Notes: generated by a model from the sequence alone, not told the origin. 64,000 nt of DNA from Streptomyces hygroscopicus (GCA_002021875.1 CP018627.1:558001-622000); one strand, 5' to 3'; counted from the stretch's first letter, positions 47,798 through 57,658 are shown. Made by a program: numbers and translations.

Positions 47798-48598
47798 ATG
47801 CAGAAGAACTCCAGCGCGCGCAGGACTCCGCGCCGCGCTCTCGTGTTCATCGCCGCACCGGCACTCGCCGCCGGCGCCCTGGCCTCGGTGCAGAGTGCGT
47901 CGGCCGCTCCGGCGGACGCCGCCGCCTGCCCCGCACCGGCCGCGGCCATCGGCCTGAGCGCCGGCTGGAAGCTCCAACTGCCCACCCCCAACAGCTCAGG
48001 CTCGCCCCAGGAGATCAAGCAGCCGGCCCTGTCGACGTACGGCAAGGCACCGTGGTTCACGACCACTTCGGGCTGCGACGCGATCCTGATGCGCGCCGCC
48101 GTCAACGGCGCCACCACCAGCAACACCGGATACCCGCGGTCGGAGCTGCGCGAGATGACCGCTGATGGGTCGGCGACGACCAGTTGGTCGTCCACGAAGG
48201 GCACCCACACCATGGTCGTCGACGAGGCCATCACGCATCTCCCCGCGGACAAGCCGCATGTCATGGCCGGGCAGATCCACGACGAGACGAGCGACGTCAC
48301 GTCGTTCCGCCTCGAAGGGACCAGCCTCTACGTCACCTCCTACAACACCACCCACTACAAGCTGGTGACCTCCAACTACAAGCTGGGCGACCGCTTCGAG
48401 GGCAAGTTCGTGGCCCACGACGGAAAGGTCGACGTCTACTACAACGGCACTCTCCAGGCCACCGTCACCGCCAAGTTCGGCAGCGGCTACTTCAAGGCGG
48501 GCGACTACACGCAGGCGAACTGCAACAACTCCAAGCCGTGCGACAACTCGAACTACGGCGAGGTCGCCCTGTACGGGGTCACGGTGAAGCACAGCTGA
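47798..48598 (+). CDS. Secreted alginate lyase (polysaccharide lyase family 7)
   Basis: 266 residues with a signal peptide (RRTPRRALVFIAAPALAAGA, cleavage near ASA-AP; twin-arginine-like RR). The PL7 motifs are all visible: YPRSELREM (RxELR), VMAGQIHDE (QIH) and SGYFKAGDYTQ (YFKAGxYxQ). It cleaves poly-mannuronate/guluronate by beta-elimination outside the cell. AAGGAG lies 6 nt before the ATG. It is 222 bp after the 2-hydroxyacid dehydrogenase; AGCGCTT at 47619-47625 in the gap resembles the core of the LacI boxes. A strong terminator follows 82 bp after its stop. Confidence 0.94.
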   Translation: MQKNSSARRTPRRALVFIAAPALAAGALASVQSASAAPADAAACPAPAAAIGLSAGWKLQLPTPNSSGSPQEIKQPALSTYGKAPWFTTTSGCDAILMRAAVNGATTSNTGYPRSELREMTADGSATTSWSSTKGTHTMVVDEAITHLPADKPHVMAGQIHDETSDVTSFRLEGTSLYVTSYNTTHYKLVTSNYKLGDRFEGKFVAHDGKVDVYYNGTLQATVTAKFGSGYFKAGDYTQANCNNSKPCDNSNYGEVALYGVTVKHS

Positions 48599-48679
48599 GC
48601 ACCATGCCGTGCGGCCGCGGCCAGCAGGAGGATGCCGGCCTCCCACTGGCCGCGGCCCCCATTCCGGCCGCGCACCTGA

Positions 48680-48710
48680 TGTGGGACCCGTCGCACAGAC
48701 GGGTCCCACA
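48680..48710. terminator. Strong hairpin terminator after the alginate lyase
   Basis: Arms TGTGGGACCCGTC (48680-48692) and GACGGGTCCCACA (48698-48710) pair perfectly over 13 bp with a 5-nt loop. It separates the LacI-controlled group from the tetronate operon. Confidence 0.85.
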
Positions 48711-48809
48711 CGCATGTTCCCCACCTCGTGCGCCTCCGGCACTCCTCGGGTCGCGAGGGCCCGCCACGCCCCGCCTCGCCGCATCCCACCCGACCCCACC
48801 CCCTCCCAC

Positions 48810-48861
48810 GTGACGGACGTCACAGTATGCGGGAGCCTTGTCTTCAGGTCATCATATGACC
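48810..48861. promoter_or_regulatory. Palindromes upstream of the tetronate operon (probable GntR/FadR sites)
   Basis: GTGACG (48810-48815) and CGTCAC (48818-48823) form one inverted repeat. GGTCAT (48847-48852) and ATGACC (48856-48861) around CAT form another. The second lies about 97 bp upstream of ltnD. The FadR-type GntR encoded at the end of the operon is the natural candidate to bind them. Confidence 0.55.
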
Positions 48862-48957
48862 CGATCGCCGCCCAGGCCGGAGGCCGATTTGCGCCTCCGG
48901 CCGGCGCAGCAGGGCGGCGGCGCTCCCCCATAGAACACGGCAAGGACAAGGAGGGGC

Positions 48958-49875
48958 ATGAGCGACCAGGACAGGCCGGCACAGCCGCGCGTGGGCGTGG
49001 TGGGGCTCGGGGCCATGGGACTCGGCATGGCTCGCAGCCTGCGGAAGGCGGGCTACGAGGTCGGAATCCACGATCTGCGACCAGAGGTGGCCGAGGGCTT
49101 CGCCCGCGACGGCGGGACGGCGTTCGCCTCCCCCGGCGACCTGGCGGCCGCGGTGGACGTCGTGGTCGGTGTCGTGGTCAACGCGGCGCAGGTCGAGTCG
49201 GTGCTGTTCGGTGCCGACGGGGCCGCCGCCCGGCTCCGCCCGGGAACCGTCTTCGTGATGTGCTCCACGGTCGACCCGGGCTGGTCCGCGGAGCTCGGTG
49301 GACGGCTGGCCGAGCAGGGGGTGCTCTACCTGGACGCCCCCATCTCCGGTGGTGCCGCGCGCGCCGCGGCCGGAGAGCTGACCATGATGACATCGGGCTC
49401 CGCCGCGGCGTACGCGGTCGCCGACCCGGTACTCGAGGCCATGAGCGCCACGGTCTACCGCCTGGGTGAGCAGGCCGGTCTCGGCTCCAAGGTCAAGATC
49501 GTGAACCAGTTGCTCGCGGGTGTGCACATCGCCGCGGCGGCCGAGGCGATGGCGCTCGGCCTGAAGGCCGGTGTTCCGGCCGAGGCGCTCTACGAGGTCA
49601 TCACGCACAGCGCCGGCAACTCGTGGATGTTCGAGAACCGGATGGCGCATGTGCTCGCCGGTGACTACACGGCCCTCTCCGCGGTCGACATCTTCGTCAA
49701 GGACCTGGGGCTCGTCCTCGATTCCGCACGGCCGGAGCGGTTCCCGCTCCCCCTGGCGGCCACGGCTCACCAGATGTTCCTGCAGGCGTCGGCGTCGGGC
49801 CTGGGTGCCGAGGACGACAGCGCGGTCATCAAGATCTTCCCCGGGATCGACCTGCCGCGGCCGATGGGGGCCTGA
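48958..49875 (+). CDS. ltnD: L-threonate dehydrogenase-like protein (LtnD)
   Basis: 305 residues of the beta-hydroxyacid dehydrogenase family: VGVVGLGAMGLGMARSLRKA, VYLDAP-type substrate loop as LYLDAPISGGAARAAAGELT, and the catalytic lysine in GSKVKIVNQLLAGVHIAAAA. Together with OtnK, OtnC, OtnI and DenD downstream this is LtnD, oxidising L-threonate to 2-dehydro-L-erythronate. GAGGGG precedes the ATG. First gene of the operon; otnK begins 1 bp after its stop. Confidence 0.9.
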   Translation: MSDQDRPAQPRVGVVGLGAMGLGMARSLRKAGYEVGIHDLRPEVAEGFARDGGTAFASPGDLAAAVDVVVGVVVNAAQVESVLFGADGAAARLRPGTVFVMCSTVDPGWSAELGGRLAEQGVLYLDAPISGGAARAAAGELTMMTSGSAAAYAVADPVLEAMSATVYRLGEQAGLGSKVKIVNQLLAGVHIAAAAEAMALGLKAGVPAEALYEVITHSAGNSWMFENRMAHVLAGDYTALSAVDIFVKDLGLVLDSARPERFPLPLAATAHQMFLQASASGLGAEDDSAVIKIFPGIDLPRPMGA

Positions 49876-49876
49876 G

Positions 49877-51157
49877 ATGGGAATCCGACTCGGCTGTATC
49901 GCCGACGACTTCACCGGGGCCACGGACCTGGCCAACAACCTGGTGCGCGCGGGCATGCGCGTGGTCCAGCTGATCGATGTGCCGCCTGCCGGTGCCGAGG
50001 AGCCGGTGAACGCGGACGCCGTGGTCATCGCGCTCAAGTCGCGGACGGTTCCGGCCGCCGACGCCGTCGAGGCATCGCTGCGGGCCCTCGCCTGGCTGCG
50101 GTCCGCGGGCGCCGAGCAGATCTACTTCAAGTACTGCTCCACCTTCGACTCGACGCCTGACGGCAACATCGGGCCGGTCACCGAGGCCCTGATGGACGCA
50201 CTCGGCACCGACTTCACGATCGCGACGCCCGCGTTCCCCGACAACGGGCGCACGGTCTTCAAGGGTCATCTCTTCGTCGGCGACGTGCTGCTCAGCGAGA
50301 GCGGTATGCGCCATCACCCGCTCACCCCGATGACCGACCCCAATCTCGTTTCGGTCCTGGGTGCGCAGACCACACGGGCGGTCGGCCTGATCGACCACAC
50401 GGTCGTCGGCCGCGATGCCGAGGCGGTCCGGGCCCGGATCGACGATCTGCGCGAGCAGGGCGCCGGGATCGCCATCGCCGACGCCGTCTCCAACGAGGAC
50501 CTGGTGCGTCTCGGCGCGGCGGTCCAGGGGATGCCCCTGGTGACCGCCGGTTCGGGCCTGGCCATCGGGCTGCCCGCGAACTGGGGGTTCACGCCGTCCC
50601 ACGCCGCCGCACAGCTACCACCGCCCGGCGGCCACCGGGCCGTCATCTCCGGATCGGTCTCCACCGCCACCAACCGCCAGGTCCTGGAGTTCCTGCGCAC
50701 CGGCCAACCCGCGTTCAGCGTGGATCCGCTGCGTATCGCGGCCGGTGAGGACGTGTCCGGCCAGGCCCTTGCCTTCGCCGAATCCCATCTGGCCGACGGT
50801 CCGGTCCTCTTCTACTCCACCGAGGCACCCGAGGCGGTACGCACCGTCCAGAGCAAGCTCGGCGCCGCCGAGGCCGGTGAACTGGTGGAGCGGACCCTCG
50901 CCCGGGTGGCCCAGGGCCTCGTGGAACGGGGTGTCCGCCAACTCGTCGTCGCGGGCGGCGAGACCTCGGGAGCGGTCGTCCGGGCGCTCGGCATCACCGG
51001 GCTGCGGATCGGGCCGCAGATCGACCCCGGGGTGCCATGGTGCGCGGCGCCGCTTCCCGGCGGGGACACGCTCCACATCACGCTGAAGTCCGGCAACTTC
51101 GGTGGCCCCGCGTTCTTCACCGACTCGTTCGCCCTGCTCGACCGGGAGGTCTCATGA
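49877..51157 (+). CDS. otnK: 3-oxo-tetronate 4-kinase (four-carbon acid sugar kinase)
   Basis: 426 residues. The N-terminal domain starts GCIADDFTGATDLANNLVRA, the signature of this kinase family, with YFKYCSTFDSTPDGNIGPVT; the C-terminal nucleotide-binding domain has AVISGSVSTATNRQV, VVAGGETSGAVVRALGITGL and LKSGNFG. It phosphorylates 3-oxo-tetronates at O4. It overlaps otnC by 4 bp (translational coupling). Confidence 0.94.
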   Translation: MGIRLGCIADDFTGATDLANNLVRAGMRVVQLIDVPPAGAEEPVNADAVVIALKSRTVPAADAVEASLRALAWLRSAGAEQIYFKYCSTFDSTPDGNIGPVTEALMDALGTDFTIATPAFPDNGRTVFKGHLFVGDVLLSESGMRHHPLTPMTDPNLVSVLGAQTTRAVGLIDHTVVGRDAEAVRARIDDLREQGAGIAIADAVSNEDLVRLGAAVQGMPLVTAGSGLAIGLPANWGFTPSHAAAQLPPPGGHRAVISGSVSTATNRQVLEFLRTGQPAFSVDPLRIAAGEDVSGQALAFAESHLADGPVLFYSTEAPEAVRTVQSKLGAAEAGELVERTLARVAQGLVERGVRQLVVAGGETSGAVVRALGITGLRIGPQIDPGVPWCAAPLPGGDTLHITLKSGNFGGPAFFTDSFALLDREVS

Positions 51158-51828
51158 CCGAGCTCCTCGACGCCACCGTGGACGAGGTGCGCGACGAGAT
51201 CGTCCGGGTGGGCACGAGCCTGTTCAACCGGGGCTATGTGCACGCCAGCGCCGGGAACATCAGCGCCAGGGTCGGCGACGGCCATCTGATCACCCCCACC
51301 GACGCCGCCCTGGGCTTCCTCGATCGCGACCGCCTCGCGCTGGTCGACGCCCAGGGTGAGCAGATCGCGGGTGACCGCGCGAGCAAGACCCTGACGCTCC
51401 ATCGACGCATCTACGCGGCCGACCCCACGGCCCGATTCGTCATCCACACCCACTCCACCCACCTGGTCGCGCTCACCTTGGCGGGTGTGTGGAGCCAGGA
51501 CGACGTGCTCCCGCCCATCACGCCCTACTTCGTGATGAAGGTCGGGCACGTCCCGCTCATCCCCTACCACCGGCCCGGCGACCCGCGCGTGGCCGACCTG
51601 GTGACCGCCCGGATCGCCGACCGCCAGGCGAGCCACACGCCGATCAGGGCCGTCCTGCTCGACCGGCTCGGCCCCGTGGTCTGGGGCCCGGACGCGGCCG
51701 CCGCCCTCGCCGTCCTCGAAGAACTCGAGGAGACGGCACGCCTCTGGCTCCTGACCGACCGTCGACCGGAGCCGCTCACCACCGACGCCATCGACGAACT
51801 GAGGGCCACGTTCGGCGCCGCTTGGTGA
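51154..51828 (+). CDS. otnC: 3-oxo-tetronate 4-phosphate decarboxylase (class II aldolase family)
   Basis: 224 residues: LFNRGYVHASAGNISARVGD, HLITPTDAALGFLDRDRLAL, and the metal site FVIHTHSTHLVALTLAG (HxH). OtnC decarboxylates 3-oxo-tetronate 4-phosphate to dihydroxyacetone phosphate. GGGAGGT precedes the ATG, which overlaps the end of otnK. Confidence 0.94.
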   Translation: MTELLDATVDEVRDEIVRVGTSLFNRGYVHASAGNISARVGDGHLITPTDAALGFLDRDRLALVDAQGEQIAGDRASKTLTLHRRIYAADPTARFVIHTHSTHLVALTLAGVWSQDDVLPPITPYFVMKVGHVPLIPYHRPGDPRVADLVTARIADRQASHTPIRAVLLDRLGPVVWGPDAAAALAVLEELEETARLWLLTDRRPEPLTTDAIDELRATFGAAW

Positions 51829-51883
51829 CCCGTTTCTCCCCTCCCCGTTCGCAGAATCCCCTGAGCCGCACAAAGGATTCGTC

Positions 51884-53191
51884 ATGCCCATACCCGCAGT
51901 GGCGACCGAGACCCCCGCGCTCGCCCGCGAGAACACGGTCTACCGCAAGGTCGTACGCCGCATCGTCCCCTTCCTCATCCTCTGCTACGTGGCCTCCTAT
52001 CTGGACCGGGTCAACGTCGGCTTCGCGAAGCTGCAGATGTCCGGCGACCTCGGGTTCAGCGAGGCGGCGTACGGCCTGGGGGCGGGCCTGTTCTTCATCG
52101 GCTACTTCATCCTGGAGGTCCCCTCCAACCTGATGCTGCAACGCGTCGGGGCCCGCACCTGGATCGCCCGCATCATGATCAGCTGGGGCCTGGTCTCGGC
52201 GGCGTTCATGTTCGTCACCAACGAGGCGACGTTCTACGTGCTGAGGTTCCTGCTCGGTGCCGCGGAGGCGGGGTTCTATCCGGGAGTGATCCTCTACTGC
52301 ACCTACTGGTTCCCCTCGTACCGGCGGGCCCGGGTGATCGCGATGTTCATGTCGGCGATCCCGGTGGCGGGCATCTTCGGCAATCCGCTCTCCGGCTGGA
52401 TCATGGACCACTTCCAGGGCGTGAACGGCTGGCAGGGCTGGCAGTGGATGTTCCTGCTGGAGGCCATCCCCGCGCTCCTCGTCGGTGTCGTCACCCTCTT
52501 CTACCTGGACGACGACGTGCGCGCCGCGAAGTGGCTGACCGATGAGGAGAAGTCCGTCGTCGAGCGGGCGGTCGCCGACGACACCACGCACCGTACGGTG
52601 GACGGCCGGGTCTGGGACGCCTTCCGCGAGCCCAGGGTGTGGCTGATGTGCCTGATCTACTTCTGCTTCGTGATGGGCCAGTACGCCCTGACCTTCTGGA
52701 TGCCCTCGTTCGTCGAGTCCACCGGCATCGAGGGCAACTTCGCGATCGGCGTGCTCAGCGCCGTCCCGTTCCTGGCCGCGCTCGTCGCGATGAACCTGTT
52801 CGGCCGCTCGGCGGACAAACGCCGCGAGCGCCGCTGGCACCTGGTCATCCCGAGCCTCATGGGCGCCATCGGATTCTCGCTGTCCGCCGTCTGGAACGGC
52901 TCGACCGCACTGTCCCTGACCGCCCTGTCCATCGCCGCGGCCGGCGTGCTGACCTGCGCTCCGCTGTTCTGGTCGCTCCCCACCGCGTTCCTGAGCGGCA
53001 CCGCCGCCGCGGCGGGCCTTGCCATGATCAACTCGGTGGGCAACCTCGCCGGCTTCGTCAGTCCCTACATGATCGGCGCGCTCAAGGACGCCACCGGCTC
53101 GGCGTCGATCCCGATGCATGTCCTGGCGCTCAGTCTCGTCGTCGGCGCCGCCGCGGTGCTCACCACCAAGAAGCACATCGTCAACCGCTGA
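51884..53191 (+). CDS. MFS transporter, anion:cation symporter family (probable tetronate uptake)
   Basis: 435 residues, 12 helices. [58 protein letters not shown] and [20 protein letters not shown] are the ACS (hexuronate/tartrate/galactonate) signatures. Its position inside the operon makes L-threonate or D-erythronate the expected cargo. It begins 56 bp after otnC. Confidence 0.93.
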   Translation: MPIPAVATETPALARENTVYRKVVRRIVPFLILCYVASYLDRVNVGFAKLQMSGDLGFSEAAYGLGAGLFFIGYFILEVPSNLMLQRVGARTWIARIMISWGLVSAAFMFVTNEATFYVLRFLLGAAEAGFYPGVILYCTYWFPSYRRARVIAMFMSAIPVAGIFGNPLSGWIMDHFQGVNGWQGWQWMFLLEAIPALLVGVVTLFYLDDDVRAAKWLTDEEKSVVERAVADDTTHRTVDGRVWDAFREPRVWLMCLIYFCFVMGQYALTFWMPSFVESTGIEGNFAIGVLSAVPFLAALVAMNLFGRSADKRRERRWHLVIPSLMGAIGFSLSAVWNGSTALSLTALSIAAAGVLTCAPLFWSLPTAFLSGTAAAAGLAMINSVGNLAGFVSPYMIGALKDATGSASIPMHVLALSLVVGAAAVLTTKKHIVNR

Positions 53192-53225
53192 CCGGGACGC
53201 TCCCGGCCCGAACGCAGGAGCCAGC

Positions 53226-54020
53226 ATGCCGAGGTTCGCCGCGAACCTGTCCATGATGTACACCGAACACGACTTCCTCGACCGCTTCGCCGCGGCGTCG
53301 GCGGACGGCTTCGAGGCCGTCGAGTACCTCTTCCCGTACGCGTACGACGCCACCGAGCTGCGCCGCCGACTCGACGACCACGGCCTGAGGCAGGTGCTCT
53401 TCAACGCACCTCCCGGCGCGTGGGAGTCCGGCGAGCGCGGGCTCGCGGCGCTGCCAGGACGCGAGGCGGAGGTGCGCTCGGGGATCGAGCGGGCTCTGGA
53501 GTACGCGGCGGAGCTCGGCTGCCCACGGGTGCACATGATGGCCGGGCTGGTGGGGCCCGCACCGGACCCGGCCGAGCACCGCGACACCTATCTGGCCAAC
53601 CTCGCCTGGGCCGCGGAGCGGGCCGCCGCGGCGGGCGTCGACATCCTGATCGAGCCGATCAACGGCCGCGATATGCCCGGCTACTTCCTGAGCCGGCAGT
53701 CCGAAGCGCACGCCGTGGTACGGGAGGTGGGAGCCCCCAACCTCAAGGTGCAGCTCGACCTGTACCACTGCCAGATCGTCGAGGGCGACCTCACCACGAC
53801 CCTGCGCCGCGACCTGCCCACCGGCCGGGTCGGCCATCTGCAGATCGCGGGCGTGCCCGATCGCCATGAGCCCGATCGGGGCGAACTCGACATCCGCCAT
53901 CTGTTCGGCGTCATCGACGACCTGGGCTTCGACGGGTGGATCGGCTGCGAGTACAACCCCCGCGCCGGTACGAGCGAGGGGCTCGGCTGGCGAGACGACT
54001 ACCGAGGAGACAACGCATGA
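53226..54020 (+). CDS. otnI: 2-oxo-tetronate isomerase (hydroxypyruvate isomerase family)
   Basis: 264 residues: [99 protein letters not shown]. The two catalytic glutamates are in IEPIN and CEYNP. OtnI interconverts 2- and 3-oxo-tetronates. AGGAG precedes the ATG; the stop overlaps denD by 4 bp. Confidence 0.93.
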   Translation: MPRFAANLSMMYTEHDFLDRFAAASADGFEAVEYLFPYAYDATELRRRLDDHGLRQVLFNAPPGAWESGERGLAALPGREAEVRSGIERALEYAAELGCPRVHMMAGLVGPAPDPAEHRDTYLANLAWAAERAAAAGVDILIEPINGRDMPGYFLSRQSEAHAVVREVGAPNLKVQLDLYHCQIVEGDLTTTLRRDLPTGRVGHLQIAGVPDRHEPDRGELDIRHLFGVIDDLGFDGWIGCEYNPRAGTSEGLGWRDDYRGDNA

Positions 54021-55063
54021 GGATCGTCATCACGGGTGGCTTCGGCTTCCTGGGACAGCGGGTCGCCGCCGCATTGCTCACGACACGGACGTTCCGCGGT
54101 GCGCCGATCGACCGGCTGGTGCTCGCCGACCGCGTCGTGCCGTCCGGTTCGGCAGTGACGGACCCCCTCGTGGAGGTCGTACGGGGCGACCTGGTCGACC
54201 GGCTCGACGAGGTGTTCGCGGAGCCGGTGGATGTGCTGATCCACCTCGCCTCCGCGGTCTCGGCCGAGTGCGAGGCCGACTTCGACCTCGGCATGAGCGC
54301 CAATGTGGACACGACGCGCGCGCTGCTCGAGGCCGCGCGGGCCCAGTCGGCCGCCGGGGGGCCGACGCCGCGGGTGGTGTTCTCCAGCAGCGTCGCGGTC
54401 TACGGCGCCGACCCCGCGCTGCCGCTGCCGCCGGTCGTCAGCGAGTCGACCCTGCCCACACCGCGGTCGAGCTACGGGATCCAGAAACTCGTCTGCGAGC
54501 AGCTGATCGCGGACTACACCCGCCGCGGCTTCCTCGACGGGCGCGTCGCCCGCCTGATGACCGTATCGGTGCGGCCGGGCAAGCCCAACGCGGCCGCCTC
54601 CGGCTTCCTGTCCGGCATCATCCGCGAACCGCTCGCGGGCCTCCCGGCGACCTGCCCGGTCCACCCCGAGCTGAAGGTGGCCCTGGCTTCGCCACGGCGC
54701 ACCGTCGAGGGCATCCTGCGTGTCGCGGAGGCCGAGCGCGGCGCCGGGCCGGGCCGGATCGACGGCGGGGTTCCGGTCAACCTTCCGGCGCTCACGGTCT
54801 CGGTCGCCGACATGCTGAGCACCCTGCGGCAGGTGGCCGGGGACGCCGTCGCCGACCTGGTGACGATGGCGCCCGATCCCGGAGTCGAGGCTCTCGTGGG
54901 CTCGTGGCCCGCCGTGTTCGACAACACACGCGCCGCCGCGCTCGGACTGGCACCCGACCCGGACTTCGCCTCGGTGGTGCGCGACTACCTCGAAGACCAC
55001 GCCGACGCGGTCGTGGACGGTGCGCGCCCTTGGCGGCCGGGGCGACCGGGACGGTGCCGATAA
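54017..55063 (+). CDS. denD: D-erythronate dehydrogenase
   Basis: 348 residues, an extended [23 protein letters not shown] (GxxGxxG), [44 protein letters not shown] (YxxxK), [19 protein letters not shown]. The [10 protein letters not shown] and RPGKPNxAAS stretches are those of DenD, which oxidises D-erythronate to 2-oxo-D-erythronate. It overlaps otnI by 4 bp and is followed 10 bp later by the GntR gene. Confidence 0.93.
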   Translation: MRIVITGGFGFLGQRVAAALLTTRTFRGAPIDRLVLADRVVPSGSAVTDPLVEVVRGDLVDRLDEVFAEPVDVLIHLASAVSAECEADFDLGMSANVDTTRALLEAARAQSAAGGPTPRVVFSSSVAVYGADPALPLPPVVSESTLPTPRSSYGIQKLVCEQLIADYTRRGFLDGRVARLMTVSVRPGKPNAAASGFLSGIIREPLAGLPATCPVHPELKVALASPRRTVEGILRVAEAERGAGPGRIDGGVPVNLPALTVSVADMLSTLRQVAGDAVADLVTMAPDPGVEALVGSWPAVFDNTRAAALGLAPDPDFASVVRDYLEDHADAVVDGARPWRPGRPGRCR

Positions 55064-55073
55064 ACTGAAGACC

Positions 55074-55829
55074 ATGTTCTCCAAGGTGAGCGGTCCCGTG
55101 CGGCTCGCGGATCGGGTCGCGGCGATACTCTCGGAAGAGATCGAGTCCGGGCGGCTGGCCGAGGGCGACAAGCTCCCGACCGAGGTGGCGCTGGTCAAGC
55201 AGCTGGGCGTCAGCCGCACGGTCGTACGCGAGGCCGTCTCCAGGCTCCGCAACGCGGGCCTGGTCGAACCCCGTCAGGGGCTCGGTGTGTTCGTGATGCC
55301 GCGGCGCACCCGGCCGCTCGATCTGGAGGCCGAGACCGCCGAGGACACCAAGTCCAAGGTGCGGCAGATCGTGGAGGTGCGCCGCCCCATCGAGGGCGAG
55401 GCGGCGTACCTCGCGGCCACCCGGGCCACTCCGGCCTGCCTCGCCCGGATGCGTCAGGCCCTGGAGGCCATCGACGCGGCGGTGGCGGCCGGGGGCGACG
55501 GCGTGGACGAGGATCTCGCCTTCCACCGGTCCATCGCCGAATCGACCGGGAATCCGGTGATGCTCTCGACGCTGCGCTACCTCGGCGAGGTGCTGCGCAG
55601 CGGAATCCGTGTCACGCGTGCGAACGAGGCACGGCGCGGCGACTTCCTCGAAGCGGTCCGGCACGAACACCACGCCATCCTGGCCGCCATTGAGGCCCGC
55701 GACGCCGAGGCGGCACGCGACGCGGCACTGCTCCACCTGAGGCATGCGGCGTCCCGGCTGCAGGACGCGGACGAGGGGTTCTGGACCGCGGCCGAGAACC
55801 TCGAGGTGGATCTCGACGCCGCTCCCTGA
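55074..55829 (+). CDS. FadR-subfamily GntR regulator of the tetronate operon
   Basis: 251 residues. The winged helix is DKLPTEVALVKQLGVSRTVV, REAVSRLRNAGLVEPRQGLG; the FCD sensor domain has DEDLAFHRSIAESTGNPVML, EHHAILAAIEARDAEAARDA and HLRHA with the Asp/His set that binds a metal and a carboxylic ligand. As last gene of the operon, 10 bp after denD, it is probably autoregulatory and releases DNA on binding a tetronate. Candidate sites lie at 48810-48861. Confidence 0.93.
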   Translation: MFSKVSGPVRLADRVAAILSEEIESGRLAEGDKLPTEVALVKQLGVSRTVVREAVSRLRNAGLVEPRQGLGVFVMPRRTRPLDLEAETAEDTKSKVRQIVEVRRPIEGEAAYLAATRATPACLARMRQALEAIDAAVAAGGDGVDEDLAFHRSIAESTGNPVMLSTLRYLGEVLRSGIRVTRANEARRGDFLEAVRHEHHAILAAIEARDAEAARDAALLHLRHAASRLQDADEGFWTAAENLEVDLDAAP

Positions 55830-55886
55830 GGCGCGCCCTTGAGTCCGGTCCCGCATCCCTGAGGCTCGAGGCGCAGTGCGGGTCGC

Positions 55887-56921
55887 TCATCGGCCCGGTG
55901 GTGGTGTGGTGGGCTCGGCGGGTCCGTCGGCCGCGGCTCGTGCGTAGCGGCGGGCCAGGTGGGCGAAGGCGTCCTTGAGCTCCCGCGGCCCGATGACCTC
56001 GATGTCGGCGTCGAACCTGCCGATACTGGCGGCCAGTCCTGGCCATGACCACGCGCCCAGGACGAGCCGGCAGCGGTCCGGGCCGAGTTCTTCGACGACT
56101 CCGTCCCGGGTGTAGGTGGACACGACGGAGGCGGGGAGGTCGAGGATGACCTCACCGTGGCAGGGCCAGCCGCCGGTGCCGTCGGAGCCCTGGAATCTGC
56201 CGGCGACGAAGGCGGCCACATCCCCTCCGGGCAGTTCGCGCGGGGTGAAGCGGGGCCCGGTGGGGGTGCGCGGGGTGATCCGGTCGACGCGGAAGGTGCG
56301 CCAGTCGTCGCGGTCGAGGTCCCAGGCGACGAGATACCAGCGCCCGCCCCGGGTGACGAGGTGGTGCGGCTGCACCCGGCGCGGCGCGGTCGCGGCGGGG
56401 TCGGCGTGGGCGGCGGCGGTTCCCGGTGGGGAGACGGGGACGTAGTCGAAGCGCAGCACCTCGCGGGCGCGGACGGCCGCGCTGAGGGTCAGGAGAACGC
56501 CCGGGGCGGCCTGCGGATGCGGCCGGGGCCCCGCGCCGTCGACGGCGGTGACCTGGAGAACGTCGACGCGATGGCGCAGCCGTGCGGGCATGACCTGCCG
56601 GACGGTGCTCAGCGCACGCACCGCCGCCTCCTCGATTCCCGCCCCGGTGACGGCGGCGGTCTGAAGCGCCACGGCGAGGGCCACGGCCTGGTCGTCGTCG
56701 AACAGCAGCGGCGGCAGTTCCATGCCGGCGCCGAGCCGGTAGCCCCCGTCGGGGCCCTTGATGGCCGCGATGGGATAGCCGAGCTCGCGCAGGCGGTCGA
56801 CATCGCGGCGCACGGTGCGCGGGCTGACCTCCAGCCGCTCGGCCAGCAGCTGCCCCGGCCAGTCCCGGCGTGCCTGCAGCAGGGAGAGCAGTGACAGCAG
56901 TCGCGCTGACGTCTTCGGCAT
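55887..56921 (-). CDS. WYL-domain (YafY-type) transcriptional regulator
   Basis: 344 residues: RLLSLLSLLQARRDWPGQLL, AERLEVSPRTVRRDVDRLRE, LGYPIAAIKGPDGGYRLGAG (HTH_11 and wing), then the WYL domain with RRVQPHHLVTRGGRWYLVAW, DLDRDDWRTFRVDRI. An ATG three codons earlier (56930) is an alternative start. It diverges from a DinB-like gene across an inverted repeat; WYL/DinB pairs are common in actinobacteria and the repressor probably controls its neighbour. Confidence 0.93.
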   Translation of the reverse strand: MPKTSARLLSLLSLLQARRDWPGQLLAERLEVSPRTVRRDVDRLRELGYPIAAIKGPDGGYRLGAGMELPPLLFDDDQAVALAVALQTAAVTGAGIEEAAVRALSTVRQVMPARLRHRVDVLQVTAVDGAGPRPHPQAAPGVLLTLSAAVRAREVLRFDYVPVSPPGTAAAHADPAATAPRRVQPHHLVTRGGRWYLVAWDLDRDDWRTFRVDRITPRTPTGPRFTPRELPGGDVAAFVAGRFQGSDGTGGWPCHGEVILDLPASVVSTYTRDGVVEELGPDRCRLVLGAWSWPGLAASIGRFDADIEVIGPRELKDAFAHLARRYARAAADGPAEPTTPPPGR

Positions 56922-56974
56922 GACATCCATTCTGCCCCGAGAAGCGGCCACTACCTGTCCTCTACCCCTGCGAC

Positions 56975-56995
56975 CGTTGTCTCTGTCAGACAACG
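56975..56995. promoter_or_regulatory. Inverted repeat in the WYL/DinB divergent promoter
   Basis: CGTTGTCT (56975-56982) and AGACAACG (56988-56995) are perfect inverted copies around CTGTC, 25 bp upstream of the DinB-like start and 53 bp upstream of the WYL regulator start. Probable operator of the WYL protein. Confidence 0.7.
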
Positions 56996-57020
56996 AGAAC
57001 GACAGAAGGACCCCATCACC

Positions 57021-57599
57021 GTGACCGCCACCACCACACCCCCCACCACGCTCGACGGCGAGCGGGCCGATCTGCTCGCCGAGCTCGCCGCCGCACGATC
57101 CGCCCTCACCACCACGGTGCGCGGGCTCGGCGACGAGCAGGCCGGCGAGCGCCCGACGGCCAGCGCACTGTGCCCGGGCGGGCTGATCAAGCACGTCGCG
57201 GCCATCGAGGAAGGATGGCTGCGCTTCGTGCTCGAAGGCCCCTCGGCGCTCCGTTACGACCTGCCCGACGGTGTCACCTGGGCCGACCTCGCGGCCGGTA
57301 CGGCACGTGAGATCCCGCAGTGGGCGATCGACAACCAGAACAACTTCCGCATGCTGCCCGGCGAGACGCTGGCCGGGATTCTCCAGCGCTATGAGCAGGT
57401 CGCCGCCCGGAGCGAGGAGATCATCACCGCCGTCCCCGACCTGTCGGCGACACACCCGCTGCCGGAGGCGCCCTGGAACGAGCCGGGAGCGGCGCACAGC
57501 GTGCGCCGGGTGCTGATGCATGTCATCGCCGAGACCGCCCAGCACGCCGGGCACGCGGACATCATCCGCGAGTCGCTCGACGGGCAGAAGTCGAGCTGA
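57021..57599 (+). CDS. DinB-family (DUF664-like) protein
   Basis: 192 residues from a GTG at 57021. A four-helix DinB bundle: ADLLAELAAARSALTTTVRG, LIKHVAAIEEGWLRFVLEGP, and the metal-binding end VLMHVIAETAQHAGHADIIR. The three His positions (H in LIKHV; H..AETAQHAGH) match the DinB metal site, as in mycothiol- or bacillithiol-dependent enzymes. Divergent from the WYL regulator. A very strong terminator follows 17 bp after its stop. Confidence 0.9.
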   Translation: MTATTTPPTTLDGERADLLAELAAARSALTTTVRGLGDEQAGERPTASALCPGGLIKHVAAIEEGWLRFVLEGPSALRYDLPDGVTWADLAAGTAREIPQWAIDNQNNFRMLPGETLAGILQRYEQVAARSEEIITAVPDLSATHPLPEAPWNEPGAAHSVRRVLMHVIAETAQHAGHADIIRESLDGQKSS

Positions 57600-57616
57600 C
57601 CGCTGCCGGATCTGCC

Positions 57617-57658
57617 CCGGAGCCGCGCTGGTGACAGCCGTCACCAGCGCGGCTCCGG
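57617..57658. terminator. Very strong hairpin terminator
   Basis: A perfect 19-bp stem (CCGGAGCCGCGCTGGTGAC at 57617-57635 and its complement at 57640-57658) with loop AGCC ends the DinB-like transcript, 38 bp before the next gene. Confidence 0.9.
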
